Part shown: piece by piece, positions 40,146 to 64,000 of the stretch
How the letters are laid out: the number at the start of each line of letters is the position of its first letter
Numbering within the stretch: position 1 is the first letter of the stretch
Origin: Callaeas wilsoni
Taxonomy: Eukaryota; Chordata; Aves; Passeriformes; Callaeidae
Direction of reading: 5' to 3'
NCBI GenBank assembly: GCA_013398955.1
Contig: VWPU01002122.1
Span: 226,404-290,403, forward strand
DNA length: 64,000 bases
Notes under the pieces: model-generated
What the model saw: only the letters and a program-made list of their open reading frames with translations
The model's database searches: none
Told to the model about the DNA's origin: nothing
Made by a program: the position numbers and the translations under genes

Positions 40146-42192
40146 TTGTAAACTGCTCTGGGCAGAATCATTCATGCACCCCTGTGGAGCCCCCCAGCCC
40201 TCCAAGGCAGTCAGAGCTTCCTGCATAATCTTCCTAGATGGAAAAGTGGCAGGCAAGCTTTGGGTGCAAGGAGCCTCTACCTTCTAATCTGTTCCACCAC
40301 CACCCTTTGGCAGTTGAACTATAACCAAACTTAGGCAAGTCCAACATCTTATGGAACTTTGGGCCTTTATTCACATCTCTCCAACTCAAAAGATGTGCTC
40401 CTGCTAGAGAATCAAAGGAAGCTCTGTACCATGCAACAGCCTTCCTTCTCCAACCCTGTGTTTTCTAAGGTCCCATAACTGCAGACAGGCTTATGGAGAG
40501 GTCTGTGGCATTCCAGGAAGGTGCTCAGTGTGCCACGGTTTCTGAGACAGGCACTACACTCAGAAAAGCAAAGGAATATAGACAAGCCCACTAGGGACAG
40601 AGAATCCTTTGCCCTAGAGGGAAAGTGGAAGGGCCATTGGAGCCCTCTAATGAATAGAAGCAGCCCAACATCTGTAAACAATAAGGGCTGGGCTGTGAGG
40701 CTGAGATAGGACACCACAAGCCAAGCGTGACAGCCAGAACGTTCCTCACTAGCCAGGGCCCACTTTACCTGAATGAGAAGAATAGGGCTGGCAGCCAGGC
40801 TCAGGACAGAGCCAAAGTCATCAGGCAAGTCCACAGTAGCAAGACAGGTCCAAGGTCAGTCTGTGGGCCAGGGTTTAGAACAGCACAGTTCCTAGGGAGG
40901 TACAGGCATAGCTGCAGGGGCAATGGGCACAGGAACCCCTATGGCCTGGCTCGGGCAAGCACTGAGGGCAGAGCAGGGAGCTGCCAGGTGAGGCTGGTCA
41001 GGGCTGTTAAGGCTCATTGGTGCACTCAGGGACCTGACACACAGAGTCTTCTCTTCACCCTCCACTTTGTCTGCTCTTACAAGTGGTTGGGTTGTGCCAT
41101 GCACCAGGAGCATTTTGTGCTGAAGCCAAAATTAAAACCTGACTCCAGTACATCCTAAGGCTTTGGCACATTTCAAAAATATGTCATTAACATCACTAAG
41201 CTATTGCCAGACTAAAGAAATGCTAATTCCTTTTTCATCTACCAGCTAAGTCTTAGAGTAATTACACAGAGCAAGCAAGCCCTGGAACTTCCTCCAGCTG
41301 CAAGTAGTGGACACTCCTCAGGAGAGGTACTGTGGGGAAACCATCCTTTTAATAGGCTCTAGCTTCAGCTGGATACATCCAGCCATCACATGTAAATGGA
41401 GTCCCACTATCAGAGAATAATAGTTAGAAATCAGTGTTCAGACACAACATTTCAACAGTGAGGCAAAACCTAAATAAAAAAATATTAATCACAGGCATAT
41501 GCCAAGCCTTGGGAAACACCCTTATCCCTCAGCAACAGACTTGGCATAGTCTGAAACAGTCTGTAAGCTGGACTCATGCTTACAAATGTGGTGCTGTTTC
41601 CCTATGCCCTCACCAATGTAAGCAATGGATCCCACAGTGTTTTACTCGAAGACATCATCTCCTCCGCATTATTTCTGAAGGCATCTATTCACCATGTGGG
41701 GAATGCATAAGTAGTGACAGGCTTGCAGAATGACCAAATAATTCAGAAAATGTTCAGTGACTGAGAGGTTGTTCTCAGCTTAGTGTGCAATGCTCATAAA
41801 AACAATTAAACTTGCAACCACAAACGGGTATGAGACTAAAACAAGAAAAGATCCTATTAAAACCCACACAGGGAATGCTCTCCACCTTGCCTTTCAACAA
41901 AGCTATAAGCATCATGATGATTAGGATACACACCAAGTGCAACGGGCGCCAGCTCCAGAGCTGTCAGGCAGCCTCACACTCTGCATCCCTTCTTTTTTGG
42001 TCTGATCAAGCCTATTCTCTGAGGCAATAGGAGGCTGAAGACGAGTTTCAGAGCAGCAGAAGGGGGTGGTTCGCTTTGCTATTGATTTCATCTGAAACGG
42101 GCATGTGTTATTTCAAAGTGAAGTGTGTCCTCAAGGCGGGTTAAGCTGCTCTCCTGCACTGAAACAAAGCAGTGATACAAGTCTATTTGTGA

Positions 42193-42208
42193 CCTGTTAA
42201 TTATCAGG
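42193..42208. promoter_or_regulatory. Imperfect palindrome around a TAATTA homeodomain core
   Basis: CCTG-T-TAATTA-T-CAGG has matching 4-bp arms and a self-complementary TAATTA centre with one unpaired position on each side. It lies in a stretch (about 42040-42240) of mixed composition that resembles a conserved non-coding element. Confidence 0.3.
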
Positions 42209-42699
42209 TTGATAGTAAGAACAGACTGTGGAACGGATCCCACTAGTTTAAGCATTATTCTTTGGGGTGCTGAAATTTAAACAGGCTTCTGCTGACAGAT
42301 TTCCCCCCAACTAATAAAATAACTTCTTTGCTAATCAAAGCCAGGCCTTGGGAAAGGAGATTTCAGTGATAGGCAGGGTTTAGAGGAAGCCTGACACAGC
42401 TCCACCTCCACCAGCATGCATGAACAAGTGCAGGTCTCACGCGGTACCAGAGGTCTGGGGCAGCCCACCCTCCCAAGGGGGGTTCCCCCTGCCATGAGGC
42501 AGCACCCCTGGCTTGCCTGCAGTCGGCCTGTACCTGGGCAAAGCGCCCACAAGGAAGCTCCCTGATTGGGACTGGGACAGTGAAATCCAAGCTAGCACAC
42601 TGAAACAGATAAAATTACGTGAAAAGGACCTTTCCTCTCCATCGCCCCCTGCAAAGCTCAGACCCCCTCTCCTTTAGAGGTGAGGAAGGCAGAGTCGAC

Positions 42700-43590
42700 C
42701 CCAGGCAGGTGAAACTACAAACTTGAGGGAGGGGGGACAAGCACCGGTGGTCGGCATCGTGCGGGCCCCACTCCGCCTCGCCGGGCTCCTCCGCAGGTGA
42801 GGGGACACTGACTGGGGCGGCGGGGCAGCGCTGGCACGATGCAGCGCGACGCGTGCCCGCCGTGCGGGGCCGCGGCCGCGGGCTGAGGACGGGAAGCGCT
42901 GGCGCCATCGGCACGCTCGTGCCGGGGGAAGGCGCGGCGCGTGGGGCGCTGCGGGTCCCGCGGCCGCGGGAGGGCAGGGGGACGAGGGGAGGGAAAGGAA
43001 GGGAGGGAATGGGAGCGGAGCGCGAGGAGGCCGCTGCCGAGCTCCCAGAGAGCCCGCAGGCTAACAAAGCCCTCAGCCGCCGGGAAGCCTCCCCCGAAAT
43101 GCTGCAGGGGCTCGGGGGGCGGGAGCGCACCGGCACCCCGGGCCTGCCCTCCCTCGAAGGAGGGCCGCGAGGGAGCGGCGGCGGACCCGGGGCGCCTGGC
43201 GTGCTGCGTCCCCAGCCGCTGCCGCCATCGGCCCTCGGGCCCCCGCCGCCGCCGGGAGGAGGGAGAGGAATAGCGCCGTGGCGACCTGAAGGGGAGAGGG
43301 ACCTCACGGGGGGGCGAGTCCTGCGTGGGGGTGGGCTCCGGGCGGCGCCGGGAGGGTGCGGCAGGCCCTGAGGGGAGGGAGCTGGGTGCAGGTCTCGGCT
43401 CCGCCTCCGGCCATGGGGCCGGGGGAGTCCGGAGCAGGTGAGGAGGGGCCGGGACCGCCGGGACCGCCGGTACTGTCCGTGAGCAGGAGGGAAACAACGC
43501 ACACCGGTGCAGCAGAAAGGACTATCAGAGCTAGGCAGAGTGTCTGTGAAGGCACAGGGAGGGCAGGAAGCTCTTTCTGAAGTTTGCAAT
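42700..43590. promoter_or_regulatory. Orphan CpG island about 6 kb upstream of SIM1
   Basis: The stretch is very GC-rich with frequent CG dinucleotides, against AT-rich DNA to the left. Open frames run long on both strands (372 codons minus, 172 codons plus), as expected from stop-poor GC-rich DNA. On the + strand there are two consensus splice donors (GCAG|GTGAGG with GT at 42797 and at 43438). The second lies 25 bases after a strong-context start codon at 43413. It may be an alternative SIM1 promoter, a non-coding RNA promoter or a Polycomb-type island. Confidence 0.6.
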
Positions 43591-46500
43591 TTCATCAAAG
43601 TTCCAGTCCCGTGTCGTTCCGAACCTCTCATCCCTGACAAGGGCGTTTCGGTTAGGGCGTGCAGTGTGCCAGGCCCCTTTGGAAATGCAGAAGATAAGAA
43701 AAAATGTCCTTTGGGATAGCTGTTACTAGCCACGAAGTAGATTTTTTAGCTATTCTTTATATTTAGTTTATGTTTTCATTCACTGCTCCGCGTCACAGTA
43801 AGATAGCTTGACTTCCGATCATTAGCAAGAGTGTATTCAATAAGAGAAGGGCTAAAAGGTACTGACCTCTGCCTCCCCTGGAAAAATGAATATAAATCAT
43901 CTCGTTACATTTATGCCAAAAACAATAAAATTGAAAGGAGTGCGTAGACAAGAGAAGTGTCTCTCCTCCCTGCAAAGTATCTCTTAACACGGATACATGG
44001 CCAAAAATTGTTTGAAGGAGTTGCCTAAAATAACTAACAATCATGCTAGTGGTCGATTACTCAAATTTTGCAATGTTTCCGTAATTATTTTTTAAGAAAT
44101 GCATTCAGAAGTGCTTATATCTGAGAACTGGTATCCAAGGGTCTGTTAACTATTTCCTCTGTTAGAGAATCGGCTTTCTCCTTGTCCTGCTGCCCTGAAC
44201 ATCCTAATAACATTAGCAAAAGAGCAGGGATAAAGTACCTAGAGCATGGCTTGAATCTTGAAGGTTAAGATCTAGATCAGTTAAAACGTATTAATTACTT
44301 CTGAATGGTCTCAAAGAGCATTTGCCGTGTATATTTATGTCAATAAAGCCTTGATGAGGGCATGGATGAAAATTCACATCACACTCCAATTCACCAGGGT
44401 ACCCAAGTGCGTGTGCCTGAAGTTACTGGGTTCTGAAAAAAGAGTCTCGGTCTCCAAGCGCTTGCACTCCCTCAGGCAGCCCCGGGGCTGGGCGAGTGAA
44501 CCGCATCCCAGGGACAGGCGATGCACCGGTGGCGGGGCGCTCCCTTCGGCTGTGAGGGTCCATGCGAGGTCGGATCCCGCCTCTCGCCGGTACAAAGATG
44601 AGGGGGGCTTGGTGTGTGGAAATCTGCCCGTAACTAATACCAGGCCGAATTTTCATTTGCTTTTTTTTAAGATATCGGGAGAGCGACCCGCATCGTTAAT
44701 TCACCAATGAAAGCAGTGTGTAAGTGATGGCTTACATTCGAAGAGATTTTTGTCTCTGCATAAGAACTGGCCACCTTATTCTTTTGGGGGGATTAATAAA
44801 CGCGTCCAAATTCATAAACTAATAAATACATCAGAGTACGTCCGAATGTGCTGAAGAAGAAACTGGATCTGATCTGTCCTATAGGGAAATGGTCCAGTAG
44901 GGTTTTTCTTTTTTTTTTTTCCCTGCTTTGATTTGTACAGTTTTTCCCCCTCCCCCTCTGCACACACATACACACGCTCAGGCACACATGCTGCAATACA
45001 CGCTGCATATTGTGTCTGCCTACACAAGTTTTCTACTATAGTTGGAAACCTGTCTGTGAAACGCTTTGTTTTCGCTCAGCCTTTCTTCAGATACACCATT
45101 TTATTATGCGCCTTTTAAAATCATATTGTACTGCGGTACCTGCTTATTCAATTTTCCAGTATTATCTGTTTTCCAGGAGATTCTCGCTGGAGAATAACTG
45201 CGTCTGAACTGAGCACAGCTATCAATCTGCTTCAGGCGGCCGGAGTGCCTCTCTCCCGCCTGGAGGGGCCGGAGCCGCCGTGCGTCCTCGGGGTGCGGTC
45301 CCCGGCCCGCAGGTGTCCGCGCCGCGCCGCCGGTGCGCTCGCTGCCCTCAGCTCCGCTCCCACGGCTTGTACGCCGGGAAGTAGCCGCGGTGCGGGCATC
45401 CCGCAGGGGTGCCTTCTCTTCATTTGTTCAACATCATCATGCACTCTTCTTTCAGGATAGACGGGCTTCACCGGGGCCGTTGACAGCGGGCTCTCGGCTG
45501 ATGTGAAAACCACGAATTTAGCTACTGCGGGCTGCTTTTGCCTGTACACCTGAAGCGGAGCAGTGCCAAGTCTGATCTCCGCTTGCAGAAGTCACTTGTT
45601 TTTGACGAAGGAAAACAAGGTTAATGTCTCTGAAACGGCCAAGTTCTCCCATCATTCGGGAACCACCTCTTGAAATCTGCTGGGAAATGTCCCCAGCGTA
45701 CTGACCCCGCGCTGGTGGTTCTGTGGAGAGGTGACTTTGTCCACAATTGCTGTAACTTCAGAGCTGAATAACTGCCCTTCGGCCGCTAGTCCTTTCACAT
45801 CTTGTAGTTTATCCACCGTAGCATTTATACATTCAAAATCTACATAGGGACTCGTCGAGCCCGAGCCCTCGGGCCCCGGCCACGGAGGGAACCGGTGCAG
45901 ACGCTGACATCCATCCGGGCTGCCGGGAAGAAACCGAGACCCGCTACACCGGGAAAGAGAATTCTCGGTGAGCTACGGGCTTCGCTGGGGCTGTGTGGGA
46001 TTAGTAAGGTGGATGCTCATGTTCCCTGGTATAAATTAGCAGAAGTGTATCCTACTGATTTATTCATTTTTCCCAAACCAAGGGTGTTATAGAAGACATT
46101 CTCTCCGGCTCTTGTTGATAAATAAGTCGTGAGCTACCTGACAGTGTTAGTCCAGTTGTTGCCCATATGTCTAAACACCCTCCTAGAGACGTCAGTGCCG
46201 TTTAGGAAGAGAATTACCTCAAATGAAATGAAAACCAGAAGGAAGATTTTTTTCTTTTCTTTTCTTGTCCCCCAAACCCATGTTACACCTGAGGGCAGTA
46301 ACACACAGGGAAGATTTTTGTAAATTCAGTATCACTTTCCCCCACAGCAGCGATCGCTTTGCAGCATGACGGGGTGAGGAGGAGTGCGCTCTTTTTTTTT
46401 TTTTTTTTCCCCCAATACCTTCACTAAATAGCTTGCGTTCGTGTTTGTTTAACAATGAGTCGCTTCGGTAAACAAGACAATCAAAAGAACATTTGAGACT

Positions 46501-47260
46501 ACGTGGATACATTTCTCTGATGCTTGTAGACGCCTGGACACCCAGAGGAGTTGTTGAATGCCTCTCTTTCCGTCTTTCCTTTATTTACCCAAATGAACTC
46601 AGGGAAAGCTTTTAACCGAGGGGAGATTTAAGGTGATAAGCAGCGAACAGACGGTCTGCACTGCAAGCCTGCATTTCGAGCTGCAGCCGGCCGCGGAGCA
46701 AAAGGCATGGGGTGCTTCAAAGGCTAATTTTTTTTTTTTTGCGTTTTTCTTCTTTAGAAAACTGAGACCATTTCTTCTTCCTCGAAATACTCCGACTGTT
46801 GCCTGCCAATGCAATCTCATTTTAAACAGTTATTTTAGCCGAAGTCTCGCACCGACTGGTTTGGCAATTATGTCAGGCTTTTGAGAGTCCGCTATGGTTT
46901 TAAGAAAGACTCTACAACCCTTCTCCCGCCACTCTAGGCGCGCTCTCTCTCTGCTCTACCTACTCTTTTCAGAAGCCAGCAGTTTTAGGAGCAGCGTCAT
47001 TTTTTTAGGGTTATTTTCCCCAGGGGACACACGAGATTAGGAATAGTCCCGCTCCCCGGGAAAAAAAGAAATCCTACATCCACTTTGCGGGCAGTTTTAA
47101 AGCGGCTCTGTCTCCTAATGTAGAAGAATTTGGGTTGGGTTTGGGTTTAGGGGTTTTCCCCTCTCTTTTTTTTTTTTTTTTTTTTTTTTTTCTGTTCGTG
47201 GGATTGTTTATTGGTTTGGTTCGGTGTTTTTTCCAGCGTGTATCAAGAAAGTTAATTAAA
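43591..47260. other. Upstream region of SIM1, mixed composition, no gene seen
   Basis: This region has no supported coding gene. It includes a GC-rich patch at about 45230-45410 and another at about 45850-45960. Pure T tracts lie at 46392-46408 (T17) and 47166-47191 (T26), and a CA-rich patch near 44960-44990. Short open frames have no recognisable product. Confidence 0.7.
47166..47191. repeat. T26 homopolymer
   Basis: Twenty-six consecutive T residues 2.3 kb upstream of the SIM1 start. Such runs are prone to length error in sequencing. Confidence 0.9.
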
Positions 47261-47880
47261 ATCTTTCTCCATCCTTCTCCCCGTCCGCCGCGGGACCCGA
47301 TTCACGCTGTCCCGCAGCGCATCAGCCCGGGGGAAAACCGTACACAGTTAAGGTTGCGGGTCTCAGGGAGGGCGGACAGCAGGGGACGTGACCGCAGCTT
47401 ATTTCTCCCAAGCGCGACCACTTGCTCGGTGGGCTTTGTGGTGGGGAAATGTGCGTGGGTGTGTAAAACTGCGGCGATCCTCACCACTCACAGTCCCGCG
47501 GGACCTCGGCCGCTCACCCTCGATGCCCAGCGGAGTGGCGATGGCCGAAATGAACCCACCTCAGCGCAAATAAGCCCCCAACAGGTACGCGGGGGGGGGG
47601 GGGGGAAGATGTGTGTGTGTCTGTGTGTGCCCCTGGGTGTCTGTGTGTCCCCACTGCCCCCGGCCGCGCCGCCAGGTCAGAGGGCGGACACAGGGAAAGA
47701 GGGGCGGCGGGAGAGGGGTGGGAATGTGTCCGCGTGACGCAACCGCCCCCTCCGCCAGTGGGAGGCCGGGCGCGGGGTGGCGGCGGCCAACGGGAAGCGA
47801 GGCGGGTCCGTGAGTGGCATTAAGGGAGGGCTCGGCCGGGGGGACGGAGGAGGGGGCGAGGGGGGAGTTGGAGAGAAATG
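47261..47880. promoter_or_regulatory. GC-rich, CpG-rich island upstream of SIM1
   Basis: CG-dense sequence with a G15 run at 47591-47605, a GT/TG microsatellite-like patch at about 47610-47660 and many GGCGGG-type (Sp1/KLF-like) words. A 200-codon open frame on the + strand (47135-47737) is low complexity with no homology and is treated as spurious. Confidence 0.6.
47591..47605 (+). repeat. G15 homopolymer followed by a (GT)n patch
   Basis: Fifteen consecutive G residues, then alternating GT/CTGT text to about 47650. The G run can form a G-quadruplex and is a likely place for a read-length error. Confidence 0.9.
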
Positions 47881-47965
47881 AAGTTGTGCTAAAAGGCTTT
47901 TAGCCATCAAGAAGTTATTAGGCATTTCTCAGCCGCAAATTAGGGATTCTTCATTAATACCAACC
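47881..47965. promoter_or_regulatory. Candidate conserved proximal element upstream of SIM1
   Basis: A non-repetitive, AT-leaning stretch embedded between GC-rich tracts. It includes CTAAAAGGCTTTTAGCC (a near-perfect inverted repeat, CTAAAAG/CTTTTAG), CAAGAAGTTATTAGGC and TTCATTAATACC. Composition and position suggest a conserved regulatory element. This is judged by eye only. Confidence 0.3.
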
Positions 47966-47967
47966 TC

Positions 47968-48000
47968 GCCCCCCCACCCCACCCTACCCCACCCCACCCC
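47968..48000 (-). repeat. C-rich (CCCCA)n tract; G-quadruplex-capable on the minus strand
   Basis: The + strand reads a C7 run followed by CCCA/CCCTA/CCCCA units. The minus strand therefore carries at least five closely spaced runs of three to seven G, a strong G-quadruplex pattern, with an i-motif possible on the + strand. It lies about 1.3 kb upstream of the putative SIM1 promoter. Confidence 0.85.
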
Positions 48001-49200
48001 TCGTTATGTGAGACGGAGAGCCTGGGAGCCGATAAAGGGGACGGGGAGGCGGCAATGTCTGTCTGCCCATCGGTGCGAGGAGCAGTGGCAGGCGCAAACT
48101 TTTCCCCGTGCCATTAATGAGCCAATTAAAGAGTTGGGCTCCTCACCCCGGGAGAGCTCTCTGCAGGCTGCCGGGCTCAGGGATTCAAGGTAGGTAAGAA
48201 GAAGATCACAACCCACCACAAGCTGCCAGTCTCAGCGAAGAACAGCAGTGATGTGCGGGGCTAGGCTGTGGGTCGTTTCCTCACGGTGAAAAATGAGGAG
48301 AAAAAAAAAAAAAAAAGATAATTTGTTTCGAAAAAATATGATGTTTGGGTGGATTCTGGCTCTGGGCAGGGCTGGGCAGAGTGTGCCTCCCCTGGCTGGG
48401 GTGCAGCCGAGGTAGACACCCCGACCCCAGCCGAGGAATGAGGACAGTAGCCGAGAAGAGAGGAAATTCAAAAGAACAAGAAAAGAAAAGAAAGAAAAAA
48501 AAAAGAGAGAGAGAGAAAAGGGGAAACAAGCAGAAATACTCCGTGATTGGAAATGCATCCCTCACTGAGGGTCTGGCAGTGCAGAGTGCGGGGAGGTCTG
48601 GCCGCCGCCGCGGTGCCGGCCCGAGGGAGCGCGAAGGGGATGGCGCAGCCCCGGCAGCACCAAACCGGGTAACGCCGGGAGCCGGGGACTGCTTTCTGCT
48701 GCGCTTTCGTTCTGGTCATGCAGTGCACACCTGGGCTGGGAAGTGAGAGGGCTGTGGGAGGAGAGTGTGGGGCAGGCTTGTCCACGGGCGCGCTAGATGG
48801 GAAAATACTTTTTTTTTTTCCCTTTCCTCTTCGGTGGGAGACAATACTACACCCGCCGGAGGCTGGTTGTTGATAATTATTTCTCGCGGCTCCGCTGCGG
48901 CGCCGTGTACCGGCTCTCTCACCCCAGGACTGCTGTTGTCTTCACAGAGAGAGGCTACCGGGAAGTCACCCAGCGCCCTGGGAGGCAGCCCGTGGCCGTG
49001 CGTTTCGGCCCTCGGATTGACAACGGATCACGGAAAAAAATGGGATTACTATGACCCTCTTCCGAGGAGCTATGCTGCCCGCCATGAGTAGGAAAAAGGG
49101 CCAGAAATACATCGTTTGGTTGCTGTCTGGTGCCTCAATCTTCTAGCTTTTATTCTTTTTTTTTTTTTTTTAACNTTTTTTTTAATGCAGTTGCTTGGAA
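48001..49200. other. SIM1 proximal upstream region
   Basis: Mixed GC-rich and homopolymer-rich DNA with A16 at 48301-48316 and a polypurine tract at about 48471-48531 (GAAA/GAGA text). GC-rich sequence lies at 48590-48690 and a T16-type tract near 49156-49171, with the unresolved base N at 49175. A homeodomain-type pair CATTAATGAGCCAATTAA lies near 48111-48130. No upstream exon can be assigned with confidence. Confidence 0.6.
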
Positions 49201-49211
49201 TGCGGAGCTGC

Positions 49212-49265
49212 ATTGGATAAATGCCTTTCCCATCTAATTGACTCTGCTTTTCAGAGTATATATAC
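49212..49265 (+). promoter_or_regulatory. SIM1: Putative SIM1 core promoter: inverted CCAAT box and TATA box
   Basis: ATTGG (inverted CCAAT) at 49212-49216 lies about 40 bases before GTATATATAC at 49256-49265, a TATA-box candidate 202 bases upstream of the start codon. A start site near 49285-49295 would give a leader of about 180 bases. A T14-type run follows the TATA box directly. The spacing fits a real promoter, but AT-rich words are common here and an upstream start in the GC-rich DNA is equally possible. Confidence 0.45.
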
Positions 49266-49344
49266 TTTTTTTTTTTTTTTAAAGAACACCTCTACTTTTC
49301 AATACTTGTTTGCATTTTACACAACAGAACGGTTTTTCTGAGTA

Positions 49345-64000
<14,656 letters not shown>

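Larger units (their letters stand above)
28641..42600. other. Intergenic region, AT-rich, no gene seen
   Basis: Between the ASCC3 3' end and the first CpG-rich island upstream of SIM1 I see no supported coding gene. Contents named elsewhere are one antisense CR1 copy, one MIR-like remnant, a small tandem duplication and an imperfect palindrome at 42193-42208. Homopolymer runs include A15 near 30976-30990 and a T-rich block at 34226-34259. Open frames of up to about 140 codons near 40.4-41.2 kb occur on both strands and show no family resemblance. Confidence 0.75.

Noticed and set aside
40412..41158. Open frames of about 140 codons on both strands
   Set aside because: No recognisable protein family, no splice context, and both strands are equally open.
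42615..43733. 372-codon minus-strand open frame, with a 260-codon frame overlapping it
   Set aside because: It lies in a CpG island where stop codons are rare in every frame. The product is Pro/Arg/Ser-rich with no domain, and long frames also occur on the other strand.
44793..45027. CA/TG-rich and T-rich patch with overlapping short frames
   Set aside because: Simple-sequence DNA; no gene or named repeat can be supported.
47135..47737. 200-codon plus-strand open frame upstream of SIM1
   Set aside because: It begins with a poly-Phe run from the T26 tract, then low-complexity text from a GC-rich island. No homology.
48471..48531. Polypurine GAAA/GAGA tract as a possible H-DNA element
   Set aside because: Mirror symmetry is poor; it looks like ordinary simple repeat.

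Overview
This is a eukaryotic window, most likely from a bird. The evidence is sparse coding sequence split by GT..AG introns, CR1-type LINE 3' ends (the dominant avian retrotransposon), AT-rich introns, and GC-rich CpG-island DNA around a developmental gene. I could not fix the species from sequence alone. One unresolved base (N) lies at 49175. No prokaryotic-style operon, CRISPR array, rRNA or tRNA was seen.

The window holds two genes, both on the + strand, arranged head to tail. The left gene is the 3' end of ASCC3: six coding exons from 6665 to 28163, about the last 348 residues, covering the second Sec63-like module of this tandem-cassette Ski2/Brr2-like helicase. A 3' UTR with two candidate poly(A) signals follows. 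The right gene is the 5' half of SIM1: eight coding exons from 49467 to 63883, 332 complete codons, encoding the bHLH, PAS-A and most or all of PAS-B/PAC of this neural bHLH-PAS transcription factor. Its C-terminal exons lie beyond the right edge. The ASCC3-SIM1 neighbourhood is the same as in mammals. The two proteins are not functionally linked. The conserved order is better explained by SIM1 regulatory DNA spread through the interval and possibly the ASCC3 introns, which is an inference.

Layout: 1-6664 ASCC3 intron; 6665-28163 ASCC3 terminal exons and introns; 28164 to about 28640 3' UTR; about 28640-49250 intergenic DNA. The intergenic part is AT-rich with an antisense CR1 copy and a MIR-like remnant up to about 42 kb, then changes to islands of CpG-rich DNA from 42.7 kb. 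At 49212-49265 there is an inverted CCAAT box and a TATA-like box, followed by a leader with three chained upstream ORFs. SIM1 exon 1 is next, then a 10-kb first intron with further GC-rich islands and homeodomain-site-rich stretches, then seven compact exons at 59.6-63.9 kb.

I found no new gene system. The observations most worth following are the chained uORFs at the SIM1 start, a cluster of three perfect POU octamers in an ASCC3 intron, an orphan CpG island with consensus splice donors 6 kb upstream of SIM1, G-quadruplex-capable tracts just upstream of the promoter, and several short exact repeats and hairpins.
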